Positions 44,501 to 51,945 of a stretch of 64,000 bases of DNA are shown one piece after another. The stretch's first letter is position 1. Each line of letters starts with the position of its first letter. Source of the stretch: Gemmatimonadota bacterium. GTDB taxonomy: Bacteria > Gemmatimonadota > Gemmatimonadetes > Longimicrobiales > Gaopeijiaceae. The stretch lies in the NCBI GenBank assembly GCA_022825135.1, contig JAJDYN010000025.1:62001-126000 (forward strand), in the 5' to 3' direction. The notes beneath the pieces were generated by a model, which saw only the letters and a list, made by a program, of their open reading frames with translations, was not told the origin of the DNA and ran no database searches. The translations under genes and the position numbers were made by a program.

Positions 44501-44890
44501 TCCCCCGCGGTCCGAGATGAAGGCGATGCTCGCCCCGTCCGGCGAGATGCGCGGGTGGTAGTTGACCGCCACCCCGCTCTCCCGGGTGAGCGACTCCGCC
44601 GCCCCGCCCTCCGCCGGCACCCGGTAGATGTGACCCAGCAGGTCGAACGCGACCCAGGAGCCGTCCGGCGCAAGGTCGACCGACATGCGCGTCCCCTCCG
44701 TGGTGGTGAAGTCGATCTCGCGCGTCTGGCCGCGGGGCAGGCGCACGTCCCAGCCGTCCTGCGCCGATGCGGGGCGAGTCGAAGCCGAAATGAGGAGAGC
44801 CGGGAGACCGAACGCCGCCATCGCGGCGGCGCGGAAACGGGGCAGACAAGGGTGTCGATGCCGCAGGGGCAGGGTGGTCGAGACGCGCAT
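41549..44890 (-). CDS. large secreted fusion: TolB-like WD40 propeller plus amidohydrolase
   Basis: The 1113-residue product starts at the ATG at 44890 (GGAGG upstream), giving a signal peptide ending ASAQ. The first two thirds are PD40/TolB-like blades with the repeated word SPDG (HPRISPDGASIAFISDRGGQDNL, HWPSVSPDGRYVYYHD, HPAWSPDGSEIAVARG). From about residue 755 an amidohydrolase follows: RLVTLAGASQDEVLERGTVVVDGRRI, FVDMHSHSNREHRG with the HxH metal motif, a candidate carboxylated Lys in AVSLKQHSHPRRD, GGHGEHHGTSMHWE, and LEAGKLADLLVLRSSPLDDI. Such fusions are typical of Gemmatimonadota and Acidobacteria; the propeller may gate or present a peptide-like substrate to the hydrolase. It is transcribed against its neighbours, splitting a DUF1552-ankyrin / DUF1592 set. 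Confidence 0.88.
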   Translation of the reverse strand: MRVSTTLPLRHRHPCLPRFRAAAMAAFGLPALLISASTRPASAQDGWDVRLPRGQTREIDFTTTEGTRMSVDLAPDGSWVAFDLLGHIYRVPAEGGAAESLTRESGVAVNYHPRISPDGASIAFISDRGGQDNLWVMDADGGNARAVFHDLNSRAVTPAWTPDGEFIVVRRDPIGRGGVGENGLGIWMHHRDGGAGVRLVDDGGAHWPSVSPDGRYVYYHDVEGGRDRDALDGAYQIRRMDIRSGHIIDITSGTSFGTASGRRSSGGAFAPEASPDGRRLAFARHLPAATVSFKGHRFGPRTALWLFDLETGAERKLVDPINIAMESGDKSLRVLPGYAWSADGSTIVISGGGAIGLVDVASGEARQVPFEARVQRTISERARLRFRIEDGPFEAEFLRWHTASPDGSTVAFQAIGRVWVADLPSGTPRRATPEDFAPVQEFGPAWSPDGEWIAFTTLDDTGGGHLWKVRAGGGTPVQVSAGRGEYVHPAWSPDGSEIAVARGSGATLRGRTVTHNPWWDLQRFPADGGEGTHVVRVALPTGSGPERVQRTAIVAPSWGPDGRIFYPEITNAGVEVASIARDGADRRVHMILESAEEVAPSPDGRWLAFQEANDIWVTPLAPAEGAGGPVALNRRDSSLPIERLSRTGGLFPRWRDASTVEFGSAARYYRYDVDARRADTFDIRLEVQRRQVAGRVAFTNARLVTLAGASQDEVLERGTVVVDGRRIVCVGECDTAGADRVIDASGRTIVPGFVDMHSHSNREHRGHRPLRDYEAGIYLAYGVTTRLDNSLWHQNTFPTAELIRAGRMIGPRSFATGDPLPYEELSDYAATEDAIDRLQSWGAVSLKQHSHPRRDRRQWIAEVARARNLNLTAEGYELEYNLGQAMDGYTGWEHPISVVPLYSDAVQFFAQAGAVYSNPFMFDSPTAANIEYWYAESDVWLQEKQRRWMPWRMTAFLRRRMLRPETDYSFPLIAQGLADIVAAGGDGALGGHGEHHGTSMHWEIWMAAAGLGPLGALRMASWGGAYFLGAEQDIGSLEAGKLADLLVLRSSPLDDIRNTMDIEYVMQHGVLYEADTLDEVWPETLPFGPYYWVDEDAQTTGDLPVDAWLGRGG

Positions 44891-45156
44891 CGGAGGCCTC
44901 CGGGGACCAGGGGTGGGTAGACAATCGCCCTGGGGTCGATAGTGCCGCGCGGCGCGATGCCGGCGCAAGCGGATTTCGCCGGCGTCCGGGCCAGCGAACA
45001 ATCCGGCAGGCAGGCGGGCGCGTCCCCGGGGCCGCGCGGCGCAAATCACGCTTGACAGGACCCCGTCTTCCCCCGCTATTGAAGCTTGTGTTTGTGCGTC
45101 CGTTCTCGCACGGGCGCCGCGCTGACTCGATGCGGTTTCCATCGACGGGAGGCACG
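44891..45156. promoter_or_regulatory. divergent region between the amidohydrolase fusion and the DUF1592 gene
   Basis: This region separates two divergent genes. On the plus strand a perfect TTGACA at 45052-45057 is followed at 19 bases by TATTGA (45077-45082), a possible promoter for the DUF1592 gene about 75 bases downstream. The spacing is longer than ideal. No promoter stands out on the minus strand. Confidence 0.35.
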
Positions 45157-47616
45157 ATGAGGATATTTGTCGCCGGGCTGATGGCTCTCGGCCTGACGGT
45201 GGCGGGCATGGAGCCCGGAGTCTCCGGTTTCGACCGGGGGGTTCAAGGCGTGAACCCGGCGAGCGACATCTCGCTCGCGTTCTCGACCAACCGCCCGCCC
45301 GCCGCGCATCCCGCTCCTGAGAGCCTCACCAACATCGTGCAGACGTACTGCGTCGTTTGCCACAACGACGTCCTCCTCACCGGCAACACCACGCTGCAGG
45401 GCTTCGAGGTCGAAAACGCGACCGACAACGCCCAGGTCGCCGAGCGCATGATCATGAAGCTGCGCGCCGGCATGATGCCGCCCCCGGGCTTTCCGCGTCC
45501 GGCGGGCGACTCGCTGCTGGCCCTGGTGGAGACGCTCGAGTCCACCCTGGACGACGCTGCGGCGCGCAACCCCAACCCCGGTACCCGAACCTTCCAGCGC
45601 CTCAACCGCGCCGAGTACGAGGCCTCCGTGGAGGACCTGCTCGGGCTCAGGATCGACGCCGGCCTCTACCTGCCCCTCGACACCAAGAGCGCCAACTTCG
45701 ACAACATCGCCGATGTCCAGATGCTCTCCCCCACGCTCATGGACGCCTATCTGAACGCGGCCGCCGAGGTCAGCCGGCTGGCGGTCGGCAACCTGGAGGT
45801 GCTCCCGAGCGAGACCACCTACTCCAAGTCCGGCTACTTCTCCCAGTGGGAGCGCATCGACGGGGCGCCCTTCGGCACCCGCGGCGGCATCTCCGCCCTG
45901 CACAACTTCCCCGCCGACGGCGAGTACCGCGTCAAGATGGCCTTCGACCACACCACCACGGGAGAATTCTTCGGCAACGTCACCCAGGGCGAACAGATCG
46001 AGATCGCCATCGACGGGGAGCGCGTGGCGCTGCTCAACGTCGACCAGTTCATGCACGTCGCCGACCCCAACGGAGCGAACCAGGAGAGCCAGTCCTTCTT
46101 CGTCACCGCCGGGCCGCACCAGATCTCCGCGGTCTTCCTGAAGCAGTTCGAGGGGCCGGTGCCCGACCTCATGTCACGCCACGACTGGTCGCTGGCCGAT
46201 CGCCGCATCGGCGCGGACGGGTACGGCATCACCGCGCTCCCGCACATCAAGGACCTGACCATCGCGGGGCCGTTCCGGGTGACCGGCGTTTCCGAGAACC
46301 CGGTTCGGCGCCGAATCTTCACCTGCCGGCCCACCGCTCCCGAAGAAGCGGAGGCCTGCGCGCGCGACATCGTGGCCCGGCTCGGCGCCCGCGCCTTCCG
46401 GCGCTCGCTTACGGACCTCGATGCCGCGGAACTCATGGCGTTCTATCGTCAGGGCGAGGAGGCGGGCGGCTTCGAGACCGGCGTGCGCCTCGCACTGCAG
46501 GCGATCCTGGCGAGCCCGGACTTCGTCTTCCGCTTCGAACCGGTCGCGGGCAGCGAGCGCGACGGCAGCTACCGCATCAGCGAGCTGGCGCTGGCCAGCC
46601 GGCTCTCCTACTTCCTCTGGGGCACGCCGCCCGACGAGGAACTGGTGTCGCTGGCCGAGCGCGGCCGTCTTTCCGGCAACCTGCGGGAGCAGGTCGAGCG
46701 CATGATCGCCGACCCGCGTTCCGACGCCCTCGGCACCCGCTTCGCCAACCAGTGGCTGCGCCTCCAGGACCTGGACCTGGTGCATCCGGACCGCCTGATG
46801 TTCCCCGACTACCACCAGCAACTGGCCGATGCCATGACGAGGGAGACGGAACTCCTCTTCATGAACCTCGTGCGCGAGGACCGCAGTTTCCTCGAGCTGT
46901 ACACGGCCGACTACACCTTCGTGAACGAGCGGCTGGCGAAGCACTACGGCATTCCGGGCGTGGTGGGCGAGGAGTTCCAGCGGGTCCGGTATCCCGACGA
47001 CCGGCGCGCCGGCATCTTCGGCCACGGCAGTGTGCTCACCCTCACGTCGGTGGCCAACCGCACCTCCCCGGTGTTGCGTGGCAAGTGGGTGATGGAGGTG
47101 GTTCTGGGCACGCCGCCACCGCCTCCTCCGCCGGGCGTTCCCGATCTGGAGGAGACCGAGGCTGTGGAGGGGACCACCATCCTGACGACCCGCGAGCGCA
47201 TGGAGAGGCACCGGGCAAGCCCGGTTTGCAACGCCTGCCATCAGTTCATGGACCCGATCGGGCTGGCGCTCGACAACTTCGACGTGACCGGGAAGTGGCG
47301 CATCCGCGAGCACGGCATCCCGCTCGACACGCGCGGAACCTTCTACGACGGCAGCGACGTGACCACCCCGCAGGAACTGCGCGCGGTGCTGCTGGAGCGC
47401 CCCGAACCGCTGATCCGCCACTTCACCGCGAACCTGATGGCGTACGCGCTCGGTCGGCGGATGGAGTACTACGACCAGCCCGAGATCCGTGAGATCGCGC
47501 GCAAGGCGGCGGCCGAGGGCAACCGCATGTCGGCCTTCATCGTGGGCGTGGTCGAGAGCGAGGCGTTCCAGATGAAGAGCGCCGTCACGGCGGAGGACGC
47601 ACAGAGCGGAAGCTGA
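45157..47616 (+). CDS. DUF1592/DUF1588/DUF1585-type cytochrome-like protein
   Basis: This is an 819-residue exported protein of the Planctomycete-cytochrome-like multi-DUF family. After a signal peptide it has a heme-c site CVVCHN (C65xxC68H69), then RTFQRLNRAEYEASVEDLLGL (DUF1587-like), a central beta-rich region with FPADGEYRVKMAFDH, ARAFRRSLTDLDAAELMAFY (DUF1595-like), YRISELALASRLSYFLWGTPPDEEL (DUF1592), LYTADYTFVNERLAKHYGIPGV with SPVLRGKWVMEVVLGTPPPPPPP (DUF1588), and a second CNACH motif (VCNACHQFMDPIGLALDNFD) near a DUF1585 end. Two CxxCH motifs suggest two hemes, or one heme and a structural site. The role is unknown, probably extracytoplasmic electron transfer. Start ATG lies behind GGGAGG. 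Its usual DUF1552 partner is at 38163. Confidence 0.9.
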   Translation: MRIFVAGLMALGLTVAGMEPGVSGFDRGVQGVNPASDISLAFSTNRPPAAHPAPESLTNIVQTYCVVCHNDVLLTGNTTLQGFEVENATDNAQVAERMIMKLRAGMMPPPGFPRPAGDSLLALVETLESTLDDAAARNPNPGTRTFQRLNRAEYEASVEDLLGLRIDAGLYLPLDTKSANFDNIADVQMLSPTLMDAYLNAAAEVSRLAVGNLEVLPSETTYSKSGYFSQWERIDGAPFGTRGGISALHNFPADGEYRVKMAFDHTTTGEFFGNVTQGEQIEIAIDGERVALLNVDQFMHVADPNGANQESQSFFVTAGPHQISAVFLKQFEGPVPDLMSRHDWSLADRRIGADGYGITALPHIKDLTIAGPFRVTGVSENPVRRRIFTCRPTAPEEAEACARDIVARLGARAFRRSLTDLDAAELMAFYRQGEEAGGFETGVRLALQAILASPDFVFRFEPVAGSERDGSYRISELALASRLSYFLWGTPPDEELVSLAERGRLSGNLREQVERMIADPRSDALGTRFANQWLRLQDLDLVHPDRLMFPDYHQQLADAMTRETELLFMNLVREDRSFLELYTADYTFVNERLAKHYGIPGVVGEEFQRVRYPDDRRAGIFGHGSVLTLTSVANRTSPVLRGKWVMEVVLGTPPPPPPPGVPDLEETEAVEGTTILTTRERMERHRASPVCNACHQFMDPIGLALDNFDVTGKWRIREHGIPLDTRGTFYDGSDVTTPQELRAVLLERPEPLIRHFTANLMAYALGRRMEYYDQPEIREIARKAAAEGNRMSAFIVGVVESEAFQMKSAVTAEDAQSGS

Positions 47617-47691
47617 TCAGTCCGGAGGCGGGGCTTCGGGCCCTATCCCGGGCGCCTCACTCTGCCGCGTTCACGGTCCGGACATGCCCTG

Positions 47692-47731
47692 TCACAGTCG
47701 CCCGGCAGCTGTCGTGTCGAGGACGATCAAC
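47692..47731 (-). pseudogene. remnant of a PIN-domain toxin start (VapC-like)
   Basis: Directly after the antitoxin, a TTG overlapping its stop codon (TTGA) opens a frame reading (M)IVLDTTAAGRL and then stops. IVLDT(S/T)A is the opening strand of PIN-domain toxins, with the first catalytic Asp. Nothing resembling the rest of a PIN domain follows in the next 100 bases in any minus-strand frame. The toxin therefore appears cut off after about 12 codons by deletion. Confidence 0.5.
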
Positions 47732-47966
47732 GCAATGACACCCAGTCGGACGGCTCGGCGGCTGGCGTGAAGGGATCCTCGTAAGCCAGCACCGTACCCC
47801 GCATCGCGCCGATGATCGAAGAGGCTCGAGCCTCTTCGGGCAGGGGTGACAGTATCGCGGCGGGGTGGCCGCGGTTCGTGATCGTCACAGGCTCGCGGTC
47901 CTGGTTCATTTGCTTGATCAATCGCAGGCACCGGGCCTTGTATTCGGATGCGCCAACGGTCTTCAT
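47727..47966 (-). CDS. Phd/YefM-type antitoxin
   Basis: This is a 79-residue protein. Its N-terminal half, MKTVGASEYKARCLRLIKQMN..REPVTITNRGHPAAILSPL, is the Phd/YefM DNA-binding fold. The C-terminal tail (YEDPFTPAAEPSDWVSLR) would wrap the toxin. The ATG shares one base with the ferritin stop (TGATG), so translation is coupled to ferritin. Normally a PIN or RelE toxin follows; here only a stub remains (see the pseudogene at 47692). It may now act as a solitary DNA-binding repressor, or be a decaying addiction module. Confidence 0.8.
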   Translation of the reverse strand: MKTVGASEYKARCLRLIKQMNQDREPVTITNRGHPAAILSPLPEEARASSIIGAMRGTVLAYEDPFTPAAEPSDWVSLR

Positions 47967-48469
47967 CACGCCCCGTCCCCGCCCGGCCGCTGCCCGAGTT
48001 CCGTTTCCAGCAGCAGGAGCGCCGACCTGTTCTCGCCCGCGAGCCGCAGCCGATCGACGATATCCGAGGCGATCTTCTCCTCCTGCACCTGCTCGTTTAC
48101 GAACCACTGCAGCATCACCTGGGTGGGGTAGTCGACCTCCTCCAGCGCCAGGCGGTAGAGTGCGCCGATGAGCGCCGTCACCTTGCGTTCGTGGGCCAGC
48201 GCCGCCTGGAACACTTCGAGGGGCGACCCGAATTCGGAGGGCGGGGAATCGATTCGGCCGAGCGTGACCCGGCCCGCGCGGTCGTTTACGAAGTCGAAGA
48301 TGCGCAGCGCGTGCTCGCGCTCCTCGTCCGCCTGCATGCGCATCCAGTGCGCAAAGCCCGGATACCCGGTCCGCTCGAAGTACGCACTCATGGAAAGGTA
48401 GTACTGGCTCGCGTAGAATTCCTGCACGATCTGCTCGTTGAGCGCCGCCTCGATTCTATCTCCAATCAT
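47966..48469 (-). CDS. ftnA: ferritin (bacterial ferritin, FtnA-like)
   Basis: This is a 167-residue four-helix iron-storage protein that oxidises Fe(II) and stores it as a ferric mineral in a 24-mer. Ferroxidase ligands are seen in LNEQIVQEFYASQYYLSMSAY (first Glu), MQADEEREHALRIFDFV (Glu and ExxH) and WFVNEQVQEEKIASDIVDRL (later Glu/Gln). Absence of a heme-binding Met motif favours non-heme ferritin over bacterioferritin. The true start, MIGDRIEAALNEQIV, lies inside a much longer frame that runs antisense-like through the neighbouring gene. Its stop overlaps the antitoxin ATG. It is separated from the gamma-glutamyltransferase by about 130 bases. Confidence 0.93.
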   Translation of the reverse strand: MIGDRIEAALNEQIVQEFYASQYYLSMSAYFERTGYPGFAHWMRMQADEEREHALRIFDFVNDRAGRVTLGRIDSPPSEFGSPLEVFQAALAHERKVTALIGALYRLALEEVDYPTQVMLQWFVNEQVQEEKIASDIVDRLRLAGENRSALLLLETELGQRPGGDGA

Positions 48470-48597
48470 CTGCGTTGTGTCCCGTGGGGTTGGTGAACAA
48501 GGCCTGTTTCGGGTCGGTGATACCCCGTGGGGGACAAATGGTCCGGTGGCCAATGTCCGCTCGCAGGCCTGCGGCGTGGGCCCGCCAGGGGCCGGGT

Positions 48598-50370
48598 TCA
48601 GTACCCTGATGCCCTTCCCCCGCGCCGGGGATCGGACCATGCGGTGAGCAGCTCGTCCACGACGACGATCATCTGGACATCGCCGGAGAGCCCCCCTCGT
48701 TCGACTACGACGTGACCGAGCGCCTCCAGCCGCGAGACCGTTTCCGGCGGGAGCGCGCCCGCCTCGTAGAAGATCTGGTCCGGCAGATGCTGGTGGTGGA
48801 CCCGCGGCGCCTGAACCGCCTCGACGACATCCATCCCGAAGTCCACGACGTTGGAGATCGTCTGGAACACCGTCGTGATGATGGTCGCGCCACCCGGGGT
48901 GCCGGTGACCATTGCCAGCTCTCCGTCCGTCCCCAGGACGATGGTCGGCGACATGGAGGAGAGCATCCGCTTCCCCGGCTCGATGGCGTTGTTTTCGCCT
49001 TGCACCAGGCCGAACTGGTTGGGCGAGCCGGGCTTGGCGGCGAGGTCGTCCATGTCGTTGTTCAGGATGAAGCCGGCCCCGGTGACGGTGACCTTGCTTC
49101 CGTACCAGGAGTTCACGGTCGTAGTGACCGAGACGGCGTTGCCATCCGCATCGACGATGGAGTAGTGGGTCGTGTTTTCGCCCTCGTCGGGGACCGTAGC
49201 GCCCGGAGACGTCCCGGCTTCCCCTGCTGCACCCTCCAGTCCGGGCCCGACCTCTGAGGACGGAGTGGCGGCATCCAGCGAAATGGTCGCTCCCCGCTCG
49301 CTCGCGTATGCTGCCGAGGTCATGCGCGCCAGCGGCATTTCCACGAAGTCGGGATCCGCCAGGTAGTGGTTGCGGTCGGCGTAGCCTCGCCGCCAGGCCT
49401 CGGCGTGCAGATGGATCGTCTGCGCCGACTGCCAGCCGAGGGATGCAAGGTCGTAACCTTCCAGGATCCCGGCGGTCTGGGCCATCGTGACGCCGCCGGA
49501 CGACGGGGGCGGCATGGAGATGACCGTGTGCCCCCGGTACTCGAACGCGACCGGTTCGCGCCAGACCGCCCGGTATTCCGCGAGGTCCCGGCGGGTGAGG
49601 ATGCCGCCGCCGCGTTCCATCTCGGCGAGGATGAGGTCCGCCGTTTCCCCGAGATAGAAGTCGTCGCGGCCGAGATCGCGCAGGCGCCTCAGAGTCCGGG
49701 CCAGGTCCGGCTGGCGAAGCGTGTCGCCGACGGCGGGCGGCTGGCCCCCGCGGGGCAGGAACTGCTCGGCCGAGGCCGGAAAGGCCTGAAGGGCAGCGAC
49801 CATCGCGTCGCCCAGGGAGTTCAGGAAGCGAGGGCGGACGGGGAAGCCTCCGGCAAGCTCGATCGCGGGGTCCAGGAGCGTGGCCCATTCCATGCGGCCG
49901 AATCGCCGATGCACCTCCCACATGCCGTCGACGGTGCCGGGCACGCCTACGGAGAGGTGGCCGGCGACGACATCCTCCGTGACCTCGCCGTCCTCGTCCA
50001 GGTACATGTTCCGGGTCGAGGCGAAGGGGGCGCGGGCACGGAAGTCGAGGGCCGCCGTTTCGCCTTCGGCTGTCCGAAGCACCAGAAACCCGTCACCTCC
50101 GAGGTTCCCCGCTTCCGGGTTGACCACTGCCAGCGCGAACATCACCGCGACGGCCGCGTCCATCGCGTTCCCGCCGGACCTGAGGACGTCGACACCGACC
50201 TGGCTGGCGAGTTCGTCGGTCGAGACGACCATCCCGCTGGTCGCGGTGACGGGGGGAGGTGTATCGCGGTACCGCCACGACTCCGGAAATACGGTCCCGC
50301 CCGCCGACGAGGCATCCCCGCAGCCGATGCAGGCCGCGAGCGCCAGGGCGAGTGCCGCGTGAACTCTCAT
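48598..50370 (-). CDS. ggt: gamma-glutamyltransferase lipoprotein
   Basis: This is a 590-residue N-terminal-nucleophile enzyme that transfers or hydrolyses the gamma-glutamyl group of glutathione and related compounds in the periplasm. The ATG at 50370 lies behind GGGAGGAGAG and gives a lipobox (ACIGC), so it is lipid-anchored rather than freely secreted. The self-cleavage site and nucleophile are the second Thr of ENTTHYSIVD (about residue 403), with the substrate-binding blocks LGGDGFLVLR, HLSVGVPGTVDGMWEVH, MPPPSSGGVTMAQ, FGLVQGENNAIEPGKRMLSSMSPTIV and TGTPGGATIITTVFQTISNVVDFGM. It appears monocistronic. It may feed cysteine and glutamate recycling; the GCL-like fusion at 59.4 kb is its only possible partner in the window. 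Confidence 0.92.
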   Translation of the reverse strand: MRVHAALALALAACIGCGDASSAGGTVFPESWRYRDTPPPVTATSGMVVSTDELASQVGVDVLRSGGNAMDAAVAVMFALAVVNPEAGNLGGDGFLVLRTAEGETAALDFRARAPFASTRNMYLDEDGEVTEDVVAGHLSVGVPGTVDGMWEVHRRFGRMEWATLLDPAIELAGGFPVRPRFLNSLGDAMVAALQAFPASAEQFLPRGGQPPAVGDTLRQPDLARTLRRLRDLGRDDFYLGETADLILAEMERGGGILTRRDLAEYRAVWREPVAFEYRGHTVISMPPPSSGGVTMAQTAGILEGYDLASLGWQSAQTIHLHAEAWRRGYADRNHYLADPDFVEMPLARMTSAAYASERGATISLDAATPSSEVGPGLEGAAGEAGTSPGATVPDEGENTTHYSIVDADGNAVSVTTTVNSWYGSKVTVTGAGFILNNDMDDLAAKPGSPNQFGLVQGENNAIEPGKRMLSSMSPTIVLGTDGELAMVTGTPGGATIITTVFQTISNVVDFGMDVVEAVQAPRVHHQHLPDQIFYEAGALPPETVSRLEALGHVVVERGGLSGDVQMIVVVDELLTAWSDPRRGGRASGY

Positions 50371-50540
50371 TCGTTCTCTCCTCCCCGGCGTTTGCAGGCC
50401 TCCCGCGGACTCACGGAATCTCGCGGGGATTCCGGGGGCTCTGGTCGGTACGGCCGGGACCCGGGAGAGCCCCGTCTCGTCGAACACAATGTACCGATCT
50501 TCCGATTCCTGACCAGAGTGCGGCGAGACCGGGCGTACCC

Positions 50541-50566
50541 TTCGAATCGTTCGTTCGAATCGTTCG
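50541..50566. repeat. perfect tandem duplication of a 13-base unit
   Basis: TTCGAATCGTTCG occurs twice head to tail (50541-50553 and 50554-50566), followed by TTTCTTT. Each unit holds the palindrome TTCGAA. It lies about 90 bases upstream of the rnpB 5' end and in the leader of the divergent ggt gene, so it may be a regulator site or a replication-slippage product. Confidence 0.6.
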
Positions 50567-50654
50567 TTTCTTTACTCCGGCCGCCTGCGCCTTTAGCTTT
50601 CCTGCTCCCCGTCTCCGGCGTTTCAGTTGAACCCCGGAGAACGCGGAGCGCACG

Positions 50655-50965
<311 letters not shown>

Positions 50966-50968
<3 letters not shown>

Positions 50969-50983
50969 CGTCTTCGGGCGGGG
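50966..50983 (+). terminator. UUCG-tetraloop hairpin after rnpB
   Basis: CCCCGTC, loop TTCG, GGCGGGG gives a 7-bp stem (one G-T pair) with an extra-stable UUCG loop, abutting the 3' end of the RNase P RNA. No T-run follows, so it may be a terminator or a 3'-end stabiliser. Confidence 0.5.
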
Positions 50984-51045
50984 ACAGAACTCGGCTTATT
51001 CCGTGCGCTCCGCCGCGGGGGAGCACGCGGTCATGGCCGCGACAC

Positions 51046-51119
<74 letters not shown>

Positions 51120-51156
51120 TCCTTCCTCGCAGGGCCATACGCGCCCTGCCGCCCGA

Positions 51157-51945
51157 TCAGCCGTAGCGGCCCTCGATGTAGTCGGCCGTCTGCCGGTGCT
51201 GCGGATTCAGGAAGACGTCCTCGGTGAGGCCGTGCTCGATCACCTTGCCGATCAGCATGAATACGGTCTCTTCGCTTGCTCGCCGCGCCTGGGCCATGTT
51301 GTGGGTCACGATCAGGATCGTGAACTCGCCCCTCAGCTCCCAGATCAGTTCCTCCACCGCCTCGGTTCCCTTGGGATCGAGGGCGGAGCAAGGCTCGTCC
51401 ATGAGCAGCACGGCCGGCTTCACCGGGAGCAGGCGCGCGATGCAGAGCTTCTGCTGTTCCTCGAGCGACAGTTCGATGGCGGGGTCGTCGAGCCGATCCT
51501 TGACGGAGTCCCAGAGCAGCACCTTGCGCAGGGCATCCTCGACCAGCTCCTCCCTGCGGGCGCGCGAGACTCGCTGGCCGCGGGCGTGCAGACGGTGGCC
51601 GAAGCTGATGTTGTCGCGTATGGAGAGCGGCAGGGGATTGGGCCGCTGGAACACCATCCCCACCTGCTTGCGCACCTGCACCAGCTCGACCTCCGGCGCG
51701 TAGATGTCCTGGCCCAGAATCTCGATGCTTCCCGTGGTACGGACGTAGCCGAGCCGCTCGTTGATGCGGTTGCAACTCCGCAGCAGGGTGGACTTGCCGC
51801 AGCCCGACGGGCCGATGAGCGAGGTGATGATGCCCTGTCTGACGTCCAGGTTGACATCGAACAGAGCCTGGAAATCTCCATACCAGAGGTTGAGACCGCG
51901 GGTCGCGATCGCGGCGGGTCGGGGAGCAGCGGTCGACTCAGCCAA
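51157..51945 (-). CDS. pstB: phosphate ABC transporter ATP-binding protein, variant PstB (second copy)
   Basis: This is a 262-residue ABC ATPase. Walker A is GPSGCGKST, the Q-loop region is VGMVFQRPNPLPLSI, Walker B is AVLLMDEPCSALDP, and the switch His is in ILIVTHNMAQARRAS. PstB traits are LWYGDFQALFDVNLDV and SCNRINERLGYVRTTGSIEI. The signature loop is unusual: where LSGGQ is expected it reads LSLEEQQKLCIARLL, lacking both glycines. Such a change usually weakens ATP hydrolysis, so the subunit may be regulatory or compensated by its paralogue. It overlaps the upstream pstB-like gene by 8 bases and ends the operon; no phoU follows. Confidence 0.88.
   Translation of the reverse strand: MAESTAAPRPAAIATRGLNLWYGDFQALFDVNLDVRQGIITSLIGPSGCGKSTLLRSCNRINERLGYVRTTGSIEILGQDIYAPEVELVQVRKQVGMVFQRPNPLPLSIRDNISFGHRLHARGQRVSRARREELVEDALRKVLLWDSVKDRLDDPAIELSLEEQQKLCIARLLPVKPAVLLMDEPCSALDPKGTEAVEELIWELRGEFTILIVTHNMAQARRASEETVFMLIGKVIEHGLTEDVFLNPQHRQTADYIEGRYG

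Noticed and set aside
41888..44920. 1010-codon plus-strand open frame opposite the propeller-amidohydrolase fusion
   Set aside because: GC-rich antisense frame with Arg/His/Val-rich product and no recognisable domain; the minus-strand gene is clearly real.
47966..49921. 651-codon minus-strand frame starting inside ggt
   Set aside because: Only its last 167 codons encode ferritin with a proper start; the rest is a shadow of the ggt gene in another frame.
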